In this document: positions 28,711 to 37,463 of the stretch, piece by piece | Layout: the number at the start of each line of letters is the position of its first letter | Numbering within the stretch: the first letter of the stretch is position 1 | Program-made: the position numbers and the translations under genes | The notes under the pieces: generated by a model | Seen by the model: only the letters and a program-made list of their open reading frames with translations | Databases searched by the model: none | Told to the model about the DNA's origin: nothing | Assembly: GCF_017115165.1 (NCBI RefSeq) | Contig: NZ_JABXKF010000071.1 | Coordinates: 1 to 64,000 of the forward strand | DNA length: 64,000 nt | Direction: 5' to 3' | DNA from: Nostoc sp. LPT | GTDB taxonomy: Bacteria > Cyanobacteriota > Cyanobacteriia > Cyanobacteriales > Nostocaceae

Positions 28711-28836
28711 CTTTTGGTTGCATTATGGTTCATATTTAAAACACGCGGACATAATTTGATTCATTTTGTTATGTTGAAGATTTGCTCAAAACCTTGAAAT
28801 TACGTTAACTTTTGGTTACAGTATGGTTCACAATTT
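28711..28836. repeat. Direct repeat pair around a TATGGTTCA motif
   Basis: CTTTTGGTTGCATTATGGTT (28711) and CTTTTGGTTACAGTATGGTT (28809) begin two ~27-base copies 98 bases apart. A third TATGGTTCA lies inverted near 28600. The 28120-28856 gap otherwise shows no gene. These could be binding sites or iteron-like repeats. Confidence 0.4.
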
Positions 28837-28855
28837 GGTCATGCAATGGGTAAAC

Positions 28856-29084
28856 TCACATCTTGCACCTGGAAGTATAAATGTCAAAACCACAACTACG
28901 TGCAAGGGGAGCTAGCCGTTTAATTTCAAGTAAAAGAAGAGACACGACTATTTGGGGAAAGATAGACTCTAAAGCAGTTTGTGCCGCTTGACCCCAATCA
29001 GGTAGTGATGCTACCTGAGTATGCAGATAGCTCCAATGGGCTATGAGATAAGCAGTTAGAGAAAGGATGAGCCAGCGATATAGG
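28856..29084 (-). pseudogene. C-terminal transposase remnant
   Basis: On the minus strand an open frame of about 75 codons encodes LYRWLILSLTAYLIAHWSYL, then ESIFPQIVVSLLLLEIKRLA, ending at a TGA (28856-28858). The hydrophobic helix pattern YRWLxLSLxAYLxAHW is typical of the C-terminus of cyanobacterial IS4-type transposases, a different one from the IS at 16.3 kb. The upstream part is lost where the inverted-repeat element starts. Confidence 0.55.
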
Positions 29085-29393
29085 GGTCATGACGAAATAC
29101 GTGTAAAATCAGACACGTTGTAAAGAAGAATTACAAAAAGCACTTTCTAGATTTACTAACTTGCCCAAAAATGATAAAGGAGCTTTTTACATTCATGACC
29201 GTAGAATTGACTTTTCACCCTTGCTACTTCATCAAACTTGCCCATAAATGATTGTTTTAGGGAATGTTTCGCTCTGAAGACAATACTGAAGTTAGATGTT
29301 GAAACATCGAATAATCAAGGGTTTTGAGACTCTACGTTACAAAAGTTTACAACGTGGGTCATTTTGCACGTATTTCGTCATACCCCCTATATA
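29077..29393. mobile_element. Small inverted-repeat element (MITE-like)
   Basis: The 317-base element has 48-base terminal inverted repeats, 29077-29124 and 29346-29393, with only a few mismatches. They begin TATAGGGG and share GACGAAATACGTG and ACGTTGTAAA. The inside has no credible gene, only a short repeat AACTTGCCCAxAAATGAT present twice. It fits a miniature element moved by another transposase. It abuts the transposase remnant at its left. Confidence 0.7.
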
Positions 29394-29665
29394 AGCCACC
29401 TGTCGTTAGAAGACCCATCAAGTTACAAAATAATGGCTCAAACAAGATAGTTTACAGAGTTGTTAAAAACATCCAACACCTGAAAGATAGCCATGAGCTA
29501 GGAACTGCAACTATTAAACGACGATGCTGCATGGTTCGTAAGCAGGGTGTTTACTGGGTGATTGTATAGTCCTTTTTTGACTTTTGTTAACAGGTGTAGC
29601 GGATCAACTCCAACATAATGAATCAGCTACGCTGAATTTTGCTGAAAATTAATAGGTATTGAATC

Positions 29666-30739
29666 ATGGTACAGGCAATTGCTCACACCGAAACAGAAAC
29701 TTTTCTCCAAAATGCCACAGTTGAACATCTGAACTTCTCGAAACTAAATAAAACCCGTATCAGATTCCGCATTCAGTTAAAAAAGAGTACAAAATCTGCG
29801 GCTCCCAAATGGGCGGATGTCTTAAAAGCTGAAATTAGCGAAGTAGAATCAGACCTTGTAAAAGTTACTAATTCCGAAGTCGGATTGAGGGGAATTAAAG
29901 TTTTTAAAAAGCTGGATGAAGCATCTGCTCAACTGCGTCAAGAAATCGCTTCAGTCCAAGAGTGGATGTCTGCTGATACTGGAGATTGGATTTGTCCTAT
30001 AGACTTAGCTCCAATTGTGTGGAATCAGTTAATCAATATTAGGGATAATATAGCTCCCAGTTTACGAAATCAGCTAAAAGTTGATTACGAGTCAGGACTT
30101 ATCGATTATCAAGAACGAATTGACAAATTCCTCTCGCTAAATGCTTGGCAGCTCCCTGACGACAAGCAACAAGAAGTCAAAGCTAATTTGTTAACAGCAT
30201 TCCCCACTCTCAATGACCTTGAAGACTATTTGCAAGTTGTTATTGGTCGTCCGGTGATTATCCCTGCCCTCTCTGAACAACTTGACCAGAAACAAGCCGA
30301 ATGCTTAGACCAAATCACACAATTTATCCAACAGTATGACCAAAATCTGGAGCAAAGGCTACGGGAATCTGCGATCGCTGGTGGTGAACAACTGGCAGCG
30401 CAACTCCTTGAAGAATTGAGCGATTGGGAGCCAGGACGCAAGCCGGTGCAGTTCAAAAAAAAGATGGAAAAACACCTGATGAAAGTGCGGGTGTTACTGG
30501 CAAATGCATCCCCGGAAGCTGGCAGTAGTTTACAGCAGATGATGGAGCATTTGGATTCGATTGTTACCGATCCGGCGATTGAGTCAAAAAATCTTGCCAG
30601 TGATGGGCGCAGTCAGTTACAGCAAAAAATGGACGAAATCAGGGTCAAACTCCTAGACGAACAACGCAATCTACAATCACTTTCGACTAACGACGTGGGC
30701 TTGGCGAAAGCTACAGTTAGCGCGTTTAAGTTCAGGTAA
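29666..30739 (+). CDS. Hypothetical helical protein, 357 residues
   Basis: The family is not named. The protein is mostly helical with long Gln/Glu-rich heptad-like stretches (KKLDEASAQLRQEIASVQEW, then QLDQKQAECLDQITQFIQQY) and no membrane segment. It opens MVQAIAHTETETFLQNATVE. It lies 131 bases before the Ycf35-like gene and may belong to the same operon with DUF2997 and the broken ATPase gene. It could be a partner or substrate of that ATPase; this is inference from position. Confidence 0.6.
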   Translation: MVQAIAHTETETFLQNATVEHLNFSKLNKTRIRFRIQLKKSTKSAAPKWADVLKAEISEVESDLVKVTNSEVGLRGIKVFKKLDEASAQLRQEIASVQEWMSADTGDWICPIDLAPIVWNQLINIRDNIAPSLRNQLKVDYESGLIDYQERIDKFLSLNAWQLPDDKQQEVKANLLTAFPTLNDLEDYLQVVIGRPVIIPALSEQLDQKQAECLDQITQFIQQYDQNLEQRLRESAIAGGEQLAAQLLEELSDWEPGRKPVQFKKKMEKHLMKVRVLLANASPEAGSSLQQMMEHLDSIVTDPAIESKNLASDGRSQLQQKMDEIRVKLLDEQRNLQSLSTNDVGLAKATVSAFKFR

Positions 30740-30870
30740 AAAACAGTCTTGGGCGGGTGCATTCGCTCAAGACTCGACCAACGTATTCGTATGTAGTTTT
30801 CAGAATAACCCAAAAAGGATATCGCACTCGTACTATTTCTCAAACCAATTTGAAAGCCTTGGAGCTAAAA

Positions 30871-31320
30871 ATGTCGCATTTCTCAACCGTTACAACTAAG
30901 CTTGCTAACCGCGAATGTCTGGTACAAGCTTTACAAGATTTGAAACTGAATCCGCAAGTTCATGAAACAGCACAGTCACTAAAAGGATACTACGGTGGCT
31001 CTCAAGGACAAAGCGCTGAAATTATTGTGTCTGGTCGCACCATAAAAGCCCGTGCAGACATCGGATTCAAGTGGAATCAGTCAAGCGGCGTGTACGACGT
31101 AATACACGACAGTTATGAAACAGTTCCGAAGTTGGGACAAGATTTCTTTAGTAACAAGTTGATGTTGGCTTACGGTAAACGTTTGGTGAGAGCTAAAGCT
31201 GCCGAGTTACAAGAGCGGTTTGGGGAATGTGCGATCGCCGAAGAAACCAACGGCACTGTGCAAACTCTACGGCTGACTTTTGCTGGACATCAAGAAGTTA
31301 AACAATTTGCACGGAGATAA
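30871..31320 (+). CDS. Ycf35 family (DUF1257) protein
   Basis: The protein has 149 residues from the ATG at 30871, which has GGAG seven bases upstream; an ORF start at 30757 adds a non-homologous extension. The opening MSHFSTVTTKLANRECLVQA is the hallmark of the Ycf35/DUF1257 family, and AEIIVSGRTIKARADIGFKW and VRAKAAELQERFGE follow the family. Ycf35 is conserved in cyanobacteria and red-algal plastids; its role is unknown. It is followed after two bases by the DUF2997 gene. Confidence 0.85.
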   Translation: MSHFSTVTTKLANRECLVQALQDLKLNPQVHETAQSLKGYYGGSQGQSAEIIVSGRTIKARADIGFKWNQSSGVYDVIHDSYETVPKLGQDFFSNKLMLAYGKRLVRAKAAELQERFGECAIAEETNGTVQTLRLTFAGHQEVKQFARR

Positions 31321-31322
31321 AT

Positions 31323-31532
31323 ATGGAACGTTCAATACTGATTCATTTCGACAATGCTACAGGTGAAGTTTGCGTAGAGGCTGAGGGATTTGAGGGGCTA
31401 AGTTGTCTTGGAGCTACGCAACCATTTGAAGAAGCACTTGGAGTTGTGGAGGGCGATCGCACTTACAAGGATGAAGCCCAAACCCAACAACTTCGGACTA
31501 CGAACAGTAATCAAACACGCCTGCGTCAGTAA
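31323..31532 (+). CDS. DUF2997 family protein
   Basis: The 69-residue protein has the DUF2997 pattern: a short beta hairpin SILIHFDNATGEVCVEAEGF followed by GLSCLGATQPFEEALGVVEG. It starts two bases after the Ycf35-like stop, the usual partner arrangement. The C-terminal tail (TQQLRTTNSNQTRLRQ) is probably disordered. The function is unknown. Confidence 0.75.
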   Translation: MERSILIHFDNATGEVCVEAEGFEGLSCLGATQPFEEALGVVEGDRTYKDEAQTQQLRTTNSNQTRLRQ

Positions 31533-31622
31533 TCAGTCATCAGTTACCAGTTTTAACTCGGCTGGTAACTGCTGATCATAAAGGCTTCGCCATTTCATAA
31601 GTGAAATATTTGAATAATTGAC

Positions 31623-31932
31623 ATGAAACTCTCAAATCTTCTCTCCACGCTTGATTCACAAATTCCCATTGCTGCGGTTGATGTCCTGTCTCCTGATGAA
31701 GCAACGATTATTCAGTGGCTGACTACAGAGGCATCTAACAAGCTCTCAAGTCCAGTGTTCTTCTGGAATCTGGGAGTATCAACCTTAGAACAATGTTTAA
31801 TCGCAGCAGATGGGGGATTGGTGTTTAAGCCAGTGCCAGAGTATAAGAAACCACCACATGCTGATCCATTGTTATATGTGTTTGATTACATTGCGAATTT
31901 TAACGCTGATGGAGTCTTCATCTTAGGTGCAA
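31623..31932 (+). pseudogene. Ycf46-like AAA ATPase gene, truncated by an IS
   Basis: About 103 codons encode LSPDEATIIQWLTTEASNKL, then FFWNLGVSTLEQCLIAADGG and LLYVFDYIANFNADGVFIL. This is the N-terminal part of Ycf46-type AAA ATPases. Normally an AAA domain with Walker motifs would follow, giving about 500 residues, but the decayed IS begins at about 31930. The last eight codons of the open frame (GATMPEPGLS) are IS sequence. Only the regulatory N-domain could be made. Confidence 0.7.
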
Positions 31933-33117
31933 CAATGCCAGAGCCGGGATTATCTTGACGAAACTGAGCCAGAAGATAATGGGATAAGTTAACCATAAAA
32001 AAACAGAGATTAGCAGCATTAGTCACGGCAGTTTGACCCAGGTTCATAAAGTCTTCCAATCCCCAGAATTGCTTGGCATCCCGAAAATTGAACTCAATTT
32101 GGAAGCGCAGTTTGTAGTAGTCGATTATTTTTTCGTGCGAGAAATTTAGGTCACTAGAAAATAGAATTACGTGACTGTGAGCATTGGTTTTCAGATTGGT
32201 TTTAACCAAAATAACTACATTCAGAGACTGGGCAAATTCTTTGTGCAGTAAAGTAGCTTGATAAGTACAGGTAAGAATATCGTCGTCAATACTACTTTGG
32301 CGCAAATATGCCTGGGGAATATTACGCCAATCAAACCTATCACCGTATTTACGACGGGAACGATGATTGGGGTCAGAATTTTGGTAAGGTATATATAATG
32401 CTGAATCGTGGCGTAACTTGGAAATTATATGCAAGTTAACCTGCCGAGCCATTTGCAAGGCATTATTGTTGTCCTTTGTGACCATCTAAGACTAAGTAGG
32501 TGAGGGGGATAAAATTAGCTATTAACTTGAATAGCTGATTAATCATCTTTTGAATTCGGAGTAATTCAGATGTGAAAATTACCTCCGTTTTGTTTTTGTT
32601 TTTACTTCCTTTTGGTCTTCCACGTCCACGTTTCTCTTTGGGTTTTATTTTTGGACTTGGCGATACAAGACTTTTTTCTACATCGCTCTTTATTACCTGT
32701 TCTATCTGAATTGGAAATGAGTGCCTTTGTTCAACACTTACTAATGATAATGTGAAAAAAGATAGTCCCGATATAAGTTTGCTCAATAGACTTGAAAAGA
32801 ACTTATCTAACCCATATGTTTCTTTGCCAGCTTTGGTTATTACTACCTTATCTCCTGCCAACAGATAGACATCATTTGGGCAAAACAAATGCCGACGAAA
32901 AAATACCCAGAATACTGTTGCCCAGGGTATGACTGTATGAAAGAATCTCATCACCGTCCGATAACTACCGCCAATGCCTGCAAGGGCGGGAGATTCCCAA
33001 CATGGTGACTCGGCCGCTCATTGCTAACATGGCGATGATTATGTGGTTCAATTGCCGCATTGTTGTCACGTTGATCTGCGGTAGCAGGCATTGTAACAGT
33101 GATAGGATATCAGGCAT
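31930..33117 (-). pseudogene. IS4-superfamily transposase, frameshifted and truncated
   Basis: The same protein as at 16388-17728, but with a shift near 32960, after the motif MLGISR, and another near 32463-32485, after YLVLDGH. The C-terminus ends early at NPGSGIV. The YREK region is still readable. It cannot make an active enzyme, although the intact copy could act in trans. Confidence 0.82.
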
Positions 33118-33213
33118 GGGTTGAAGAGTAGTTTTTGAGTTGTCGTTGTGAGAGACAATAACTCTACTACATCAGCCCCATCTCTTCATACTCTTTTTTT
33201 GGCGAAGGTATTG
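31930..33213 (-). mobile_element. Decayed copy of the IS at 16.3 kb
   Basis: On the minus strand this is homologous to the complete copy, from the left end (CAATACCTTCGCC at 33213) through the transposase. The 3' end is missing from about the codon for SGIV onward, so the right inverted repeat is lost. Its inner edge joins the Ycf46-like gene. Confidence 0.8.
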
Positions 33214-33286
33214 GTATTATGAAGCACTTATCCTACTGAACTATTTTTTGGCGATCGCCTTTGGGAAAAACTTTTTGGTTTACTGA

Positions 33287-33451
33287 ATGTTACAATCACC
33301 CGGGCAAAGATGGTGGAATGCCGCAGTTTCTCAGTGGGGCTACGATATACGTAATAGGTTAGTGGCTGATGTGTTTTACGATAATGGGCAAGAATTCATC
33401 CAATTCACCAACGGCAAGGAAATATTGGTAGAGACGGCGTGGCGCTCTTAA
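33287..33451 (+). CDS. Hypothetical small protein, 54 residues
   Basis: An ATG at 33287 opens a frame encoding MLQSPGQRWWNAAVSQWGYD, then DNGQEFIQFTNGKEILVETA and a TAA. It is rich in Trp and amphipathic and looks coding-like by composition, but no family is recognised and no clear ribosome-binding site is seen. It may be a small accessory protein or the end of a lost gene. Nothing else is supported in 33214-33766. Confidence 0.35.
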   Translation: MLQSPGQRWWNAAVSQWGYDIRNRLVADVFYDNGQEFIQFTNGKEILVETAWRS

Positions 33452-33766
33452 TGGGAACGAGTGCTGGAATACGCTAGTAGTTGAGAGTGATCGCTGTACG
33501 AACCTGATTACGAACTTATAAATTGTCTGGTATTATGGGCTAATGCTTATATATTCACCTGGGCTTTTGCGCTGTTGCTATTCCAGTGAAGTTGGCTTTG
33601 TTTGTTGAAATTGGCATAGGGGATACAAGTCCGCTTGTCAAGAGGTTTTGAGACGCGCTAACCCTGCCTTACTAATTTTTCTGTAATTGTGGGTTTTATC
33701 ATGACCGCAGAGTAAGCAGGGCATAGCTTTTGAGAACAAGCCTGATTTTCTTCTTCCGTATGATAG

Positions 33767-34999
33767 TCAATCCCAAGCTTCCCTGACGCACCACCCAATT
33801 AACATATTCAATTTATCAAGCTCATCAAGTTGATAGCTCTTCTGAATGATTTCCAAGTACTGCTGATCTCGGTAACGAACAGATGCTTGACGTAATAACA
33901 CTGTAATATTTTTGTCTTTACCTATATTCTTACTTATATCTTTCTTGTAGGGCCACTTTGATGGATTGAGAACAAAAGGTACAAGATAGTCCAGTGCTTT
34001 GCGAATGCTACGATCGTCCGCTGTACGATAGTTCCAAAGATCGATCCCAACTCGTTCTGCTAGCGCTGCTACATGGAATAAACCGTTTAGATTGAAAGTA
34101 CTGTAGTACCAAGGCTGTGTACGTCGCTCGGTTTCTAACGGTTGTTGACCATCTGGTTTAATCTGATCGGCAATTAGAGCCTGAATTCTTTGCAAGCATC
34201 GGGTTACAATTTCTTTTTTATCTAAAAAAAGAGCGATCGCAGCAGCTTGGGCAGCATACCATGTTGCATGGTTATTAGATGCTTCTGCTTCGTCTTTGCC
34301 GTTATCGCTGGTTAAAAGCCATTCTAGATATTGGCTAAACCACTGTTGTATTTCGTATTGATCTTTGAGATTCCAGTCTTTTGATTCAGCTAATAGCCCA
34401 ATGCTATCAACAACATAAATAAAGCCGTGTGCTTCTATAATTCCATGCCGTTTTCCGTATCCATCATTCATACCCATAATTACCTGTGCATATGCCATAT
34501 TAGGATTCATGCGCGTGTTCTCAGCAAGAAACCAAATTCGCAGTAAATCGGCTGCGTGTTTTGCATATACCTCTTTGCCAGTGAAATAGTAAGCAAGCGT
34601 TAATCTTGCAACAGAATTGACCATGCCGTTAAGATTTTTTGCATCAGGAATCTTATCGGTATCTGGGTTGCGTTCTCCATCCTTACGGATATAAGGTAGT
34701 CCATCTGGAGTGTTAGGATTAGGCCACCAATACGGTGCCAAGCTGAAATAGTCATGCTTATCTCCTTCAGGAGATAAAAGTGCATCCGGTTGTGGACGTT
34801 CCCCAACTCTAAAAGGTCCATCTTTAAGGGCTTTATCAGCTATCTGAGATAATTGGTTAATTGCAGAATCAAATAGCCGATCGCCCGATGTACGACTTTC
34901 TTTAATTTGCAGAAGCTTGTCTGCATTCAGTAAGAAAATGCGAGGTGATTGACGTGATATAACTGTCATGCTAATTTGATATTTATGATTTAATTTCAC
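33767..34999 (-). CDS. Alginate lyase family protein (PF05426-like)
   Basis: The protein has up to 410 residues from a GTG at 34999; an ATG at 34969 gives 400. The family pattern is clear: HDYFSLAPYWWPNPNTPDGL near 80-100, RIWFLAENTRMNPNMAYAQV, and the catalytic-type EASNNHATWYAAQ near 240. The fold is an alpha/alpha toroid that cleaves uronic-acid polysaccharides by beta elimination. No signal peptide is visible, unlike most secreted members, so it may act in the cytoplasm or on an intermediate. It lies downstream of the GT-like genes on the same strand, 30 bases from the nearest. Confidence 0.78.
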   Translation of the reverse strand: MKLNHKYQISMTVISRQSPRIFLLNADKLLQIKESRTSGDRLFDSAINQLSQIADKALKDGPFRVGERPQPDALLSPEGDKHDYFSLAPYWWPNPNTPDGLPYIRKDGERNPDTDKIPDAKNLNGMVNSVARLTLAYYFTGKEVYAKHAADLLRIWFLAENTRMNPNMAYAQVIMGMNDGYGKRHGIIEAHGFIYVVDSIGLLAESKDWNLKDQYEIQQWFSQYLEWLLTSDNGKDEAEASNNHATWYAAQAAAIALFLDKKEIVTRCLQRIQALIADQIKPDGQQPLETERRTQPWYYSTFNLNGLFHVAALAERVGIDLWNYRTADDRSIRKALDYLVPFVLNPSKWPYKKDISKNIGKDKNITVLLRQASVRYRDQQYLEIIQKSYQLDELDKLNMLIGWCVREAWD

Positions 35000-35029
35000 T
35001 TGCTAAATTGGAGCGTTTTATACCACTAT

Positions 35030-36007
35030 TCAATCATCTTCTTTTCTTAGCAAAAAATATTCCTCAATCCATTGATGCATATATGTCTTATCGGAATTCC
35101 ACTTCCAACAACCATTTTCGTCAATAGCTATATCATTTTCCGGGTCAAAATTAGAGATATGGAGTGGAACATTTCTCTCATTATATAATCTGTTTTTAAT
35201 ATCTCCATGCCATAAATGAAGAATAGAACCGGATACACAACCGACTTGACCAAGAACATCTTCATGAAATTTCTCTGCCCATTTGATAAAGTGATTAAAA
35301 TGATATTTAGTTTTTCCTAACTTTTCAGCAACACAGAATGAATACCAGGCTCCACACATAGCATGTACCATTAATTCGTCTCCTCTTCCAACTATATCTG
35401 CGTCATAGAAGTTATGCTTTAACAACAGCTCCTTCCTGGCTGCCCAAGCAAAACCAGTATGTCCATGCTGCTGATATCCTTGGTATATATACTTAGGGTT
35501 ATCTTGATAAATAGAAGCAAAACTTTTCCATATGTTTCTTTGTCCTCTAGGCATTTCTTGACCTTTTCTATAGATTTTTTGGTCTTTTGGAAGCCTAAGG
35601 CTGATATCAAAAAGCTGTACGACGGGAAATCTATCCAGAAGCTTTGATGCTTCCAAAGCCCATTCCGAATTATTAAATAAAATATCACAATCGAGCCAAG
35701 CAACTTTTTTACACGATTTAGGAAGTTGAGATAGTGCTATATTTAATAGTCTTTCTTTTTGCCACATCACATCTGTTGCTTTAACTTTGATGATGATAGT
35801 ATTTTTGCTGGAATTGCTTAATGTGAATCTTTGCTCGTTAAAGGCGCATTCAACAATTATTAAGTTTAGTCCGGCTTCCTCTATTCTTTCTCTAAAGGCA
35901 GTCATATTATTTAGCATTGTCTGGTAATTACATGGATTAAAATATGTTGTGATAATCCACAAATCTTCAACATAACTATAAGAGCTTGATGGTGATACTT
36001 CAATCAT
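35030..36007 (-). CDS. GT-A-like glycosyltransferase family protein, copy B
   Basis: The protein has 325 residues. The N-terminal part reads as a GT-A nucleotide-sugar domain: LWIITTYFNPCNYQTMLNNM, then a putative DxD at 106-108 in KKVAWLDCDILFNNSEWALE. Then GYQQHGHTGFAWAARKELLL and GCVSGSILHLWHGD follow, the latter with a His motif common in sugar transferases. It is about 85% identical in sequence to the gene upstream (36168-37127), a recent tandem duplication. It is cytoplasmic. The acceptor is unknown; the neighbourhood suggests a glycan or peptide. Confidence 0.65.
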   Translation of the reverse strand: MIEVSPSSSYSYVEDLWIITTYFNPCNYQTMLNNMTAFRERIEEAGLNLIIVECAFNEQRFTLSNSSKNTIIIKVKATDVMWQKERLLNIALSQLPKSCKKVAWLDCDILFNNSEWALEASKLLDRFPVVQLFDISLRLPKDQKIYRKGQEMPRGQRNIWKSFASIYQDNPKYIYQGYQQHGHTGFAWAARKELLLKHNFYDADIVGRGDELMVHAMCGAWYSFCVAEKLGKTKYHFNHFIKWAEKFHEDVLGQVGCVSGSILHLWHGDIKNRLYNERNVPLHISNFDPENDIAIDENGCWKWNSDKTYMHQWIEEYFLLRKEDD

Positions 36008-36167
36008 AAACTCAACTTATTTAGTGCAATAAAAAGGGTATAGCTTATTTCACATTAGACGTTTTACCTTCAATTTTTATGACTCCGGGGTAAGGTATGG
36101 TTTCACCGACTCCAGCAATTATTTCGCTATTGAGCGCTGGATAGAGAACGTGGATAATTTCCAATAT

Positions 36168-37127
36168 TCAATCACCATCTTCTTTTCTTTGTAAAAAGTA
36201 TTCCTTTATCCATTCATGCATATATTTTTTATCGGAATTCCACTTCCAACAACCATTTTCGTCAATAGATATATCATTTTCCGGATCGAAATTAGAGATA
36301 TGAAGTTGAATATTTCTTTCAAAATGTTGTCTGTCTTTACTATTTCCGTGCCATAAATGAAGAACAGAACCGGATACACAACCGACTTGACCAGAAACAT
36401 CTTCATAAAATTTTTCTGCCCAATTTATGAAGTAATTAAAATGATATTTACTTTTTCCTAAATTTTTGGCAACGCATACTGAATACCAAGCTCCACACAT
36501 AGCATGTACCATATATTCGTCTCCTCCTCCAACTATAGCTGCGTCATAGAATTGATGCTTTAACAATAGCTCCTTCCTAGCCGCCCAGGCAAAACCACTA
36601 TGTCCATGCTGCATATATCCTTTATATATGTGGTTAGGTTTATCTTGATAAATAGAAGCAAAACTTTTCGATCTTTCTCCTTCTCCTCTATAGATTTTCT
36701 GGTCTTTTGGAAGCCTAATGCCCATCTCAAAAAGCTGTACAACAGGAAATACATCTAGAAGGTTCGATGCTTCCACAGCCCATTCTGAGTTATTAAATAA
36801 AAGATCGCAGTCTATCCAAGCAACTTTTTTACACGCTGTCGGCAGTTGAGATAGTGCTATATTTAATAGTCTTTCTTTTTGCCACATCACATCTGTTGCT
36901 TTAACTTTGACGATCCAAGTATTTTTGCTGGAATTGCTTAATGTGAATCCTTGCTCGTTAAAGGCGCATTCAACAATTATTAAGTTTAGTCCGGCTGCCT
37001 CTATTCTTTCTCTAAAGGCAGTCATATTCTTTAGCTTTGTCTGGTAGTTACACGAATTAAAATATGTTGTGATAATCCACAAATCTTCAACATAGCTATA
37101 AGAGCTTGATGGTGATACTTCAATCAT
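36168..37127 (-). CDS. GT-A-like glycosyltransferase family protein, copy A
   Basis: The 319-residue protein starts with the same 20 residues as its neighbour (MIEVSPSSSYSYVEDLWIIT) and has the DCD motif (AWIDCDLLFNNSEWAVEASN) and SGFAWAARKELLLKHQFYDA. It differs mainly by a six-residue deletion after KIYRG. The flanking upstream sequence TATAGCTTATTTCACATTAG is also duplicated, so the repeat unit is the gene plus its upstream region. Both copies are intact, which argues for selection on dosage or for different acceptors. Confidence 0.65.
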   Translation of the reverse strand: MIEVSPSSSYSYVEDLWIITTYFNSCNYQTKLKNMTAFRERIEAAGLNLIIVECAFNEQGFTLSNSSKNTWIVKVKATDVMWQKERLLNIALSQLPTACKKVAWIDCDLLFNNSEWAVEASNLLDVFPVVQLFEMGIRLPKDQKIYRGEGERSKSFASIYQDKPNHIYKGYMQHGHSGFAWAARKELLLKHQFYDAAIVGGGDEYMVHAMCGAWYSVCVAKNLGKSKYHFNYFINWAEKFYEDVSGQVGCVSGSVLHLWHGNSKDRQHFERNIQLHISNFDPENDISIDENGCWKWNSDKKYMHEWIKEYFLQRKEDGD

Positions 37128-37463
37128 AAATTCAACTTCTTTAGTGTAACAAAAGGAGTATAGCTTATTTCACATTAGCACGTTGTCAAATCTCGGAAAT
37201 TTCTATACAAGAAGATATCAAGTGAGTGTTGGCTAACTATTTATTAATCACTACTCTTGAGATAAAACAGCTTATTCAAATTTACAAATTGTTGGGCTTT
37301 ACGCTAAATGCTCTTGTGTTGAAGGCGACGAAATATCCTTCTCTACACAAGTTCATATCTCCAGTTATCATGGTTTAGAATGCTTAATCTTACGTTCTCT
37401 GAAACAGAAGCCGATGCACCAGAAGACATCGCACAAGTTTTTGGTCTACTGTTCTTGTGAGCA

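Noticed and set aside
29394..29569. Plus-strand frame right of the inverted-repeat element (IKLQNNGSNKIVYRVVKN...)
   Set aside because: It starts inside the element and no family is recognised; it may be a gene end but cannot be supported.
37380..37460. 26-codon plus-strand frame (MLNLTFSETEADAPED...)
   Set aside because: Too short, no ribosome-binding site; possibly a remnant of an older gene.
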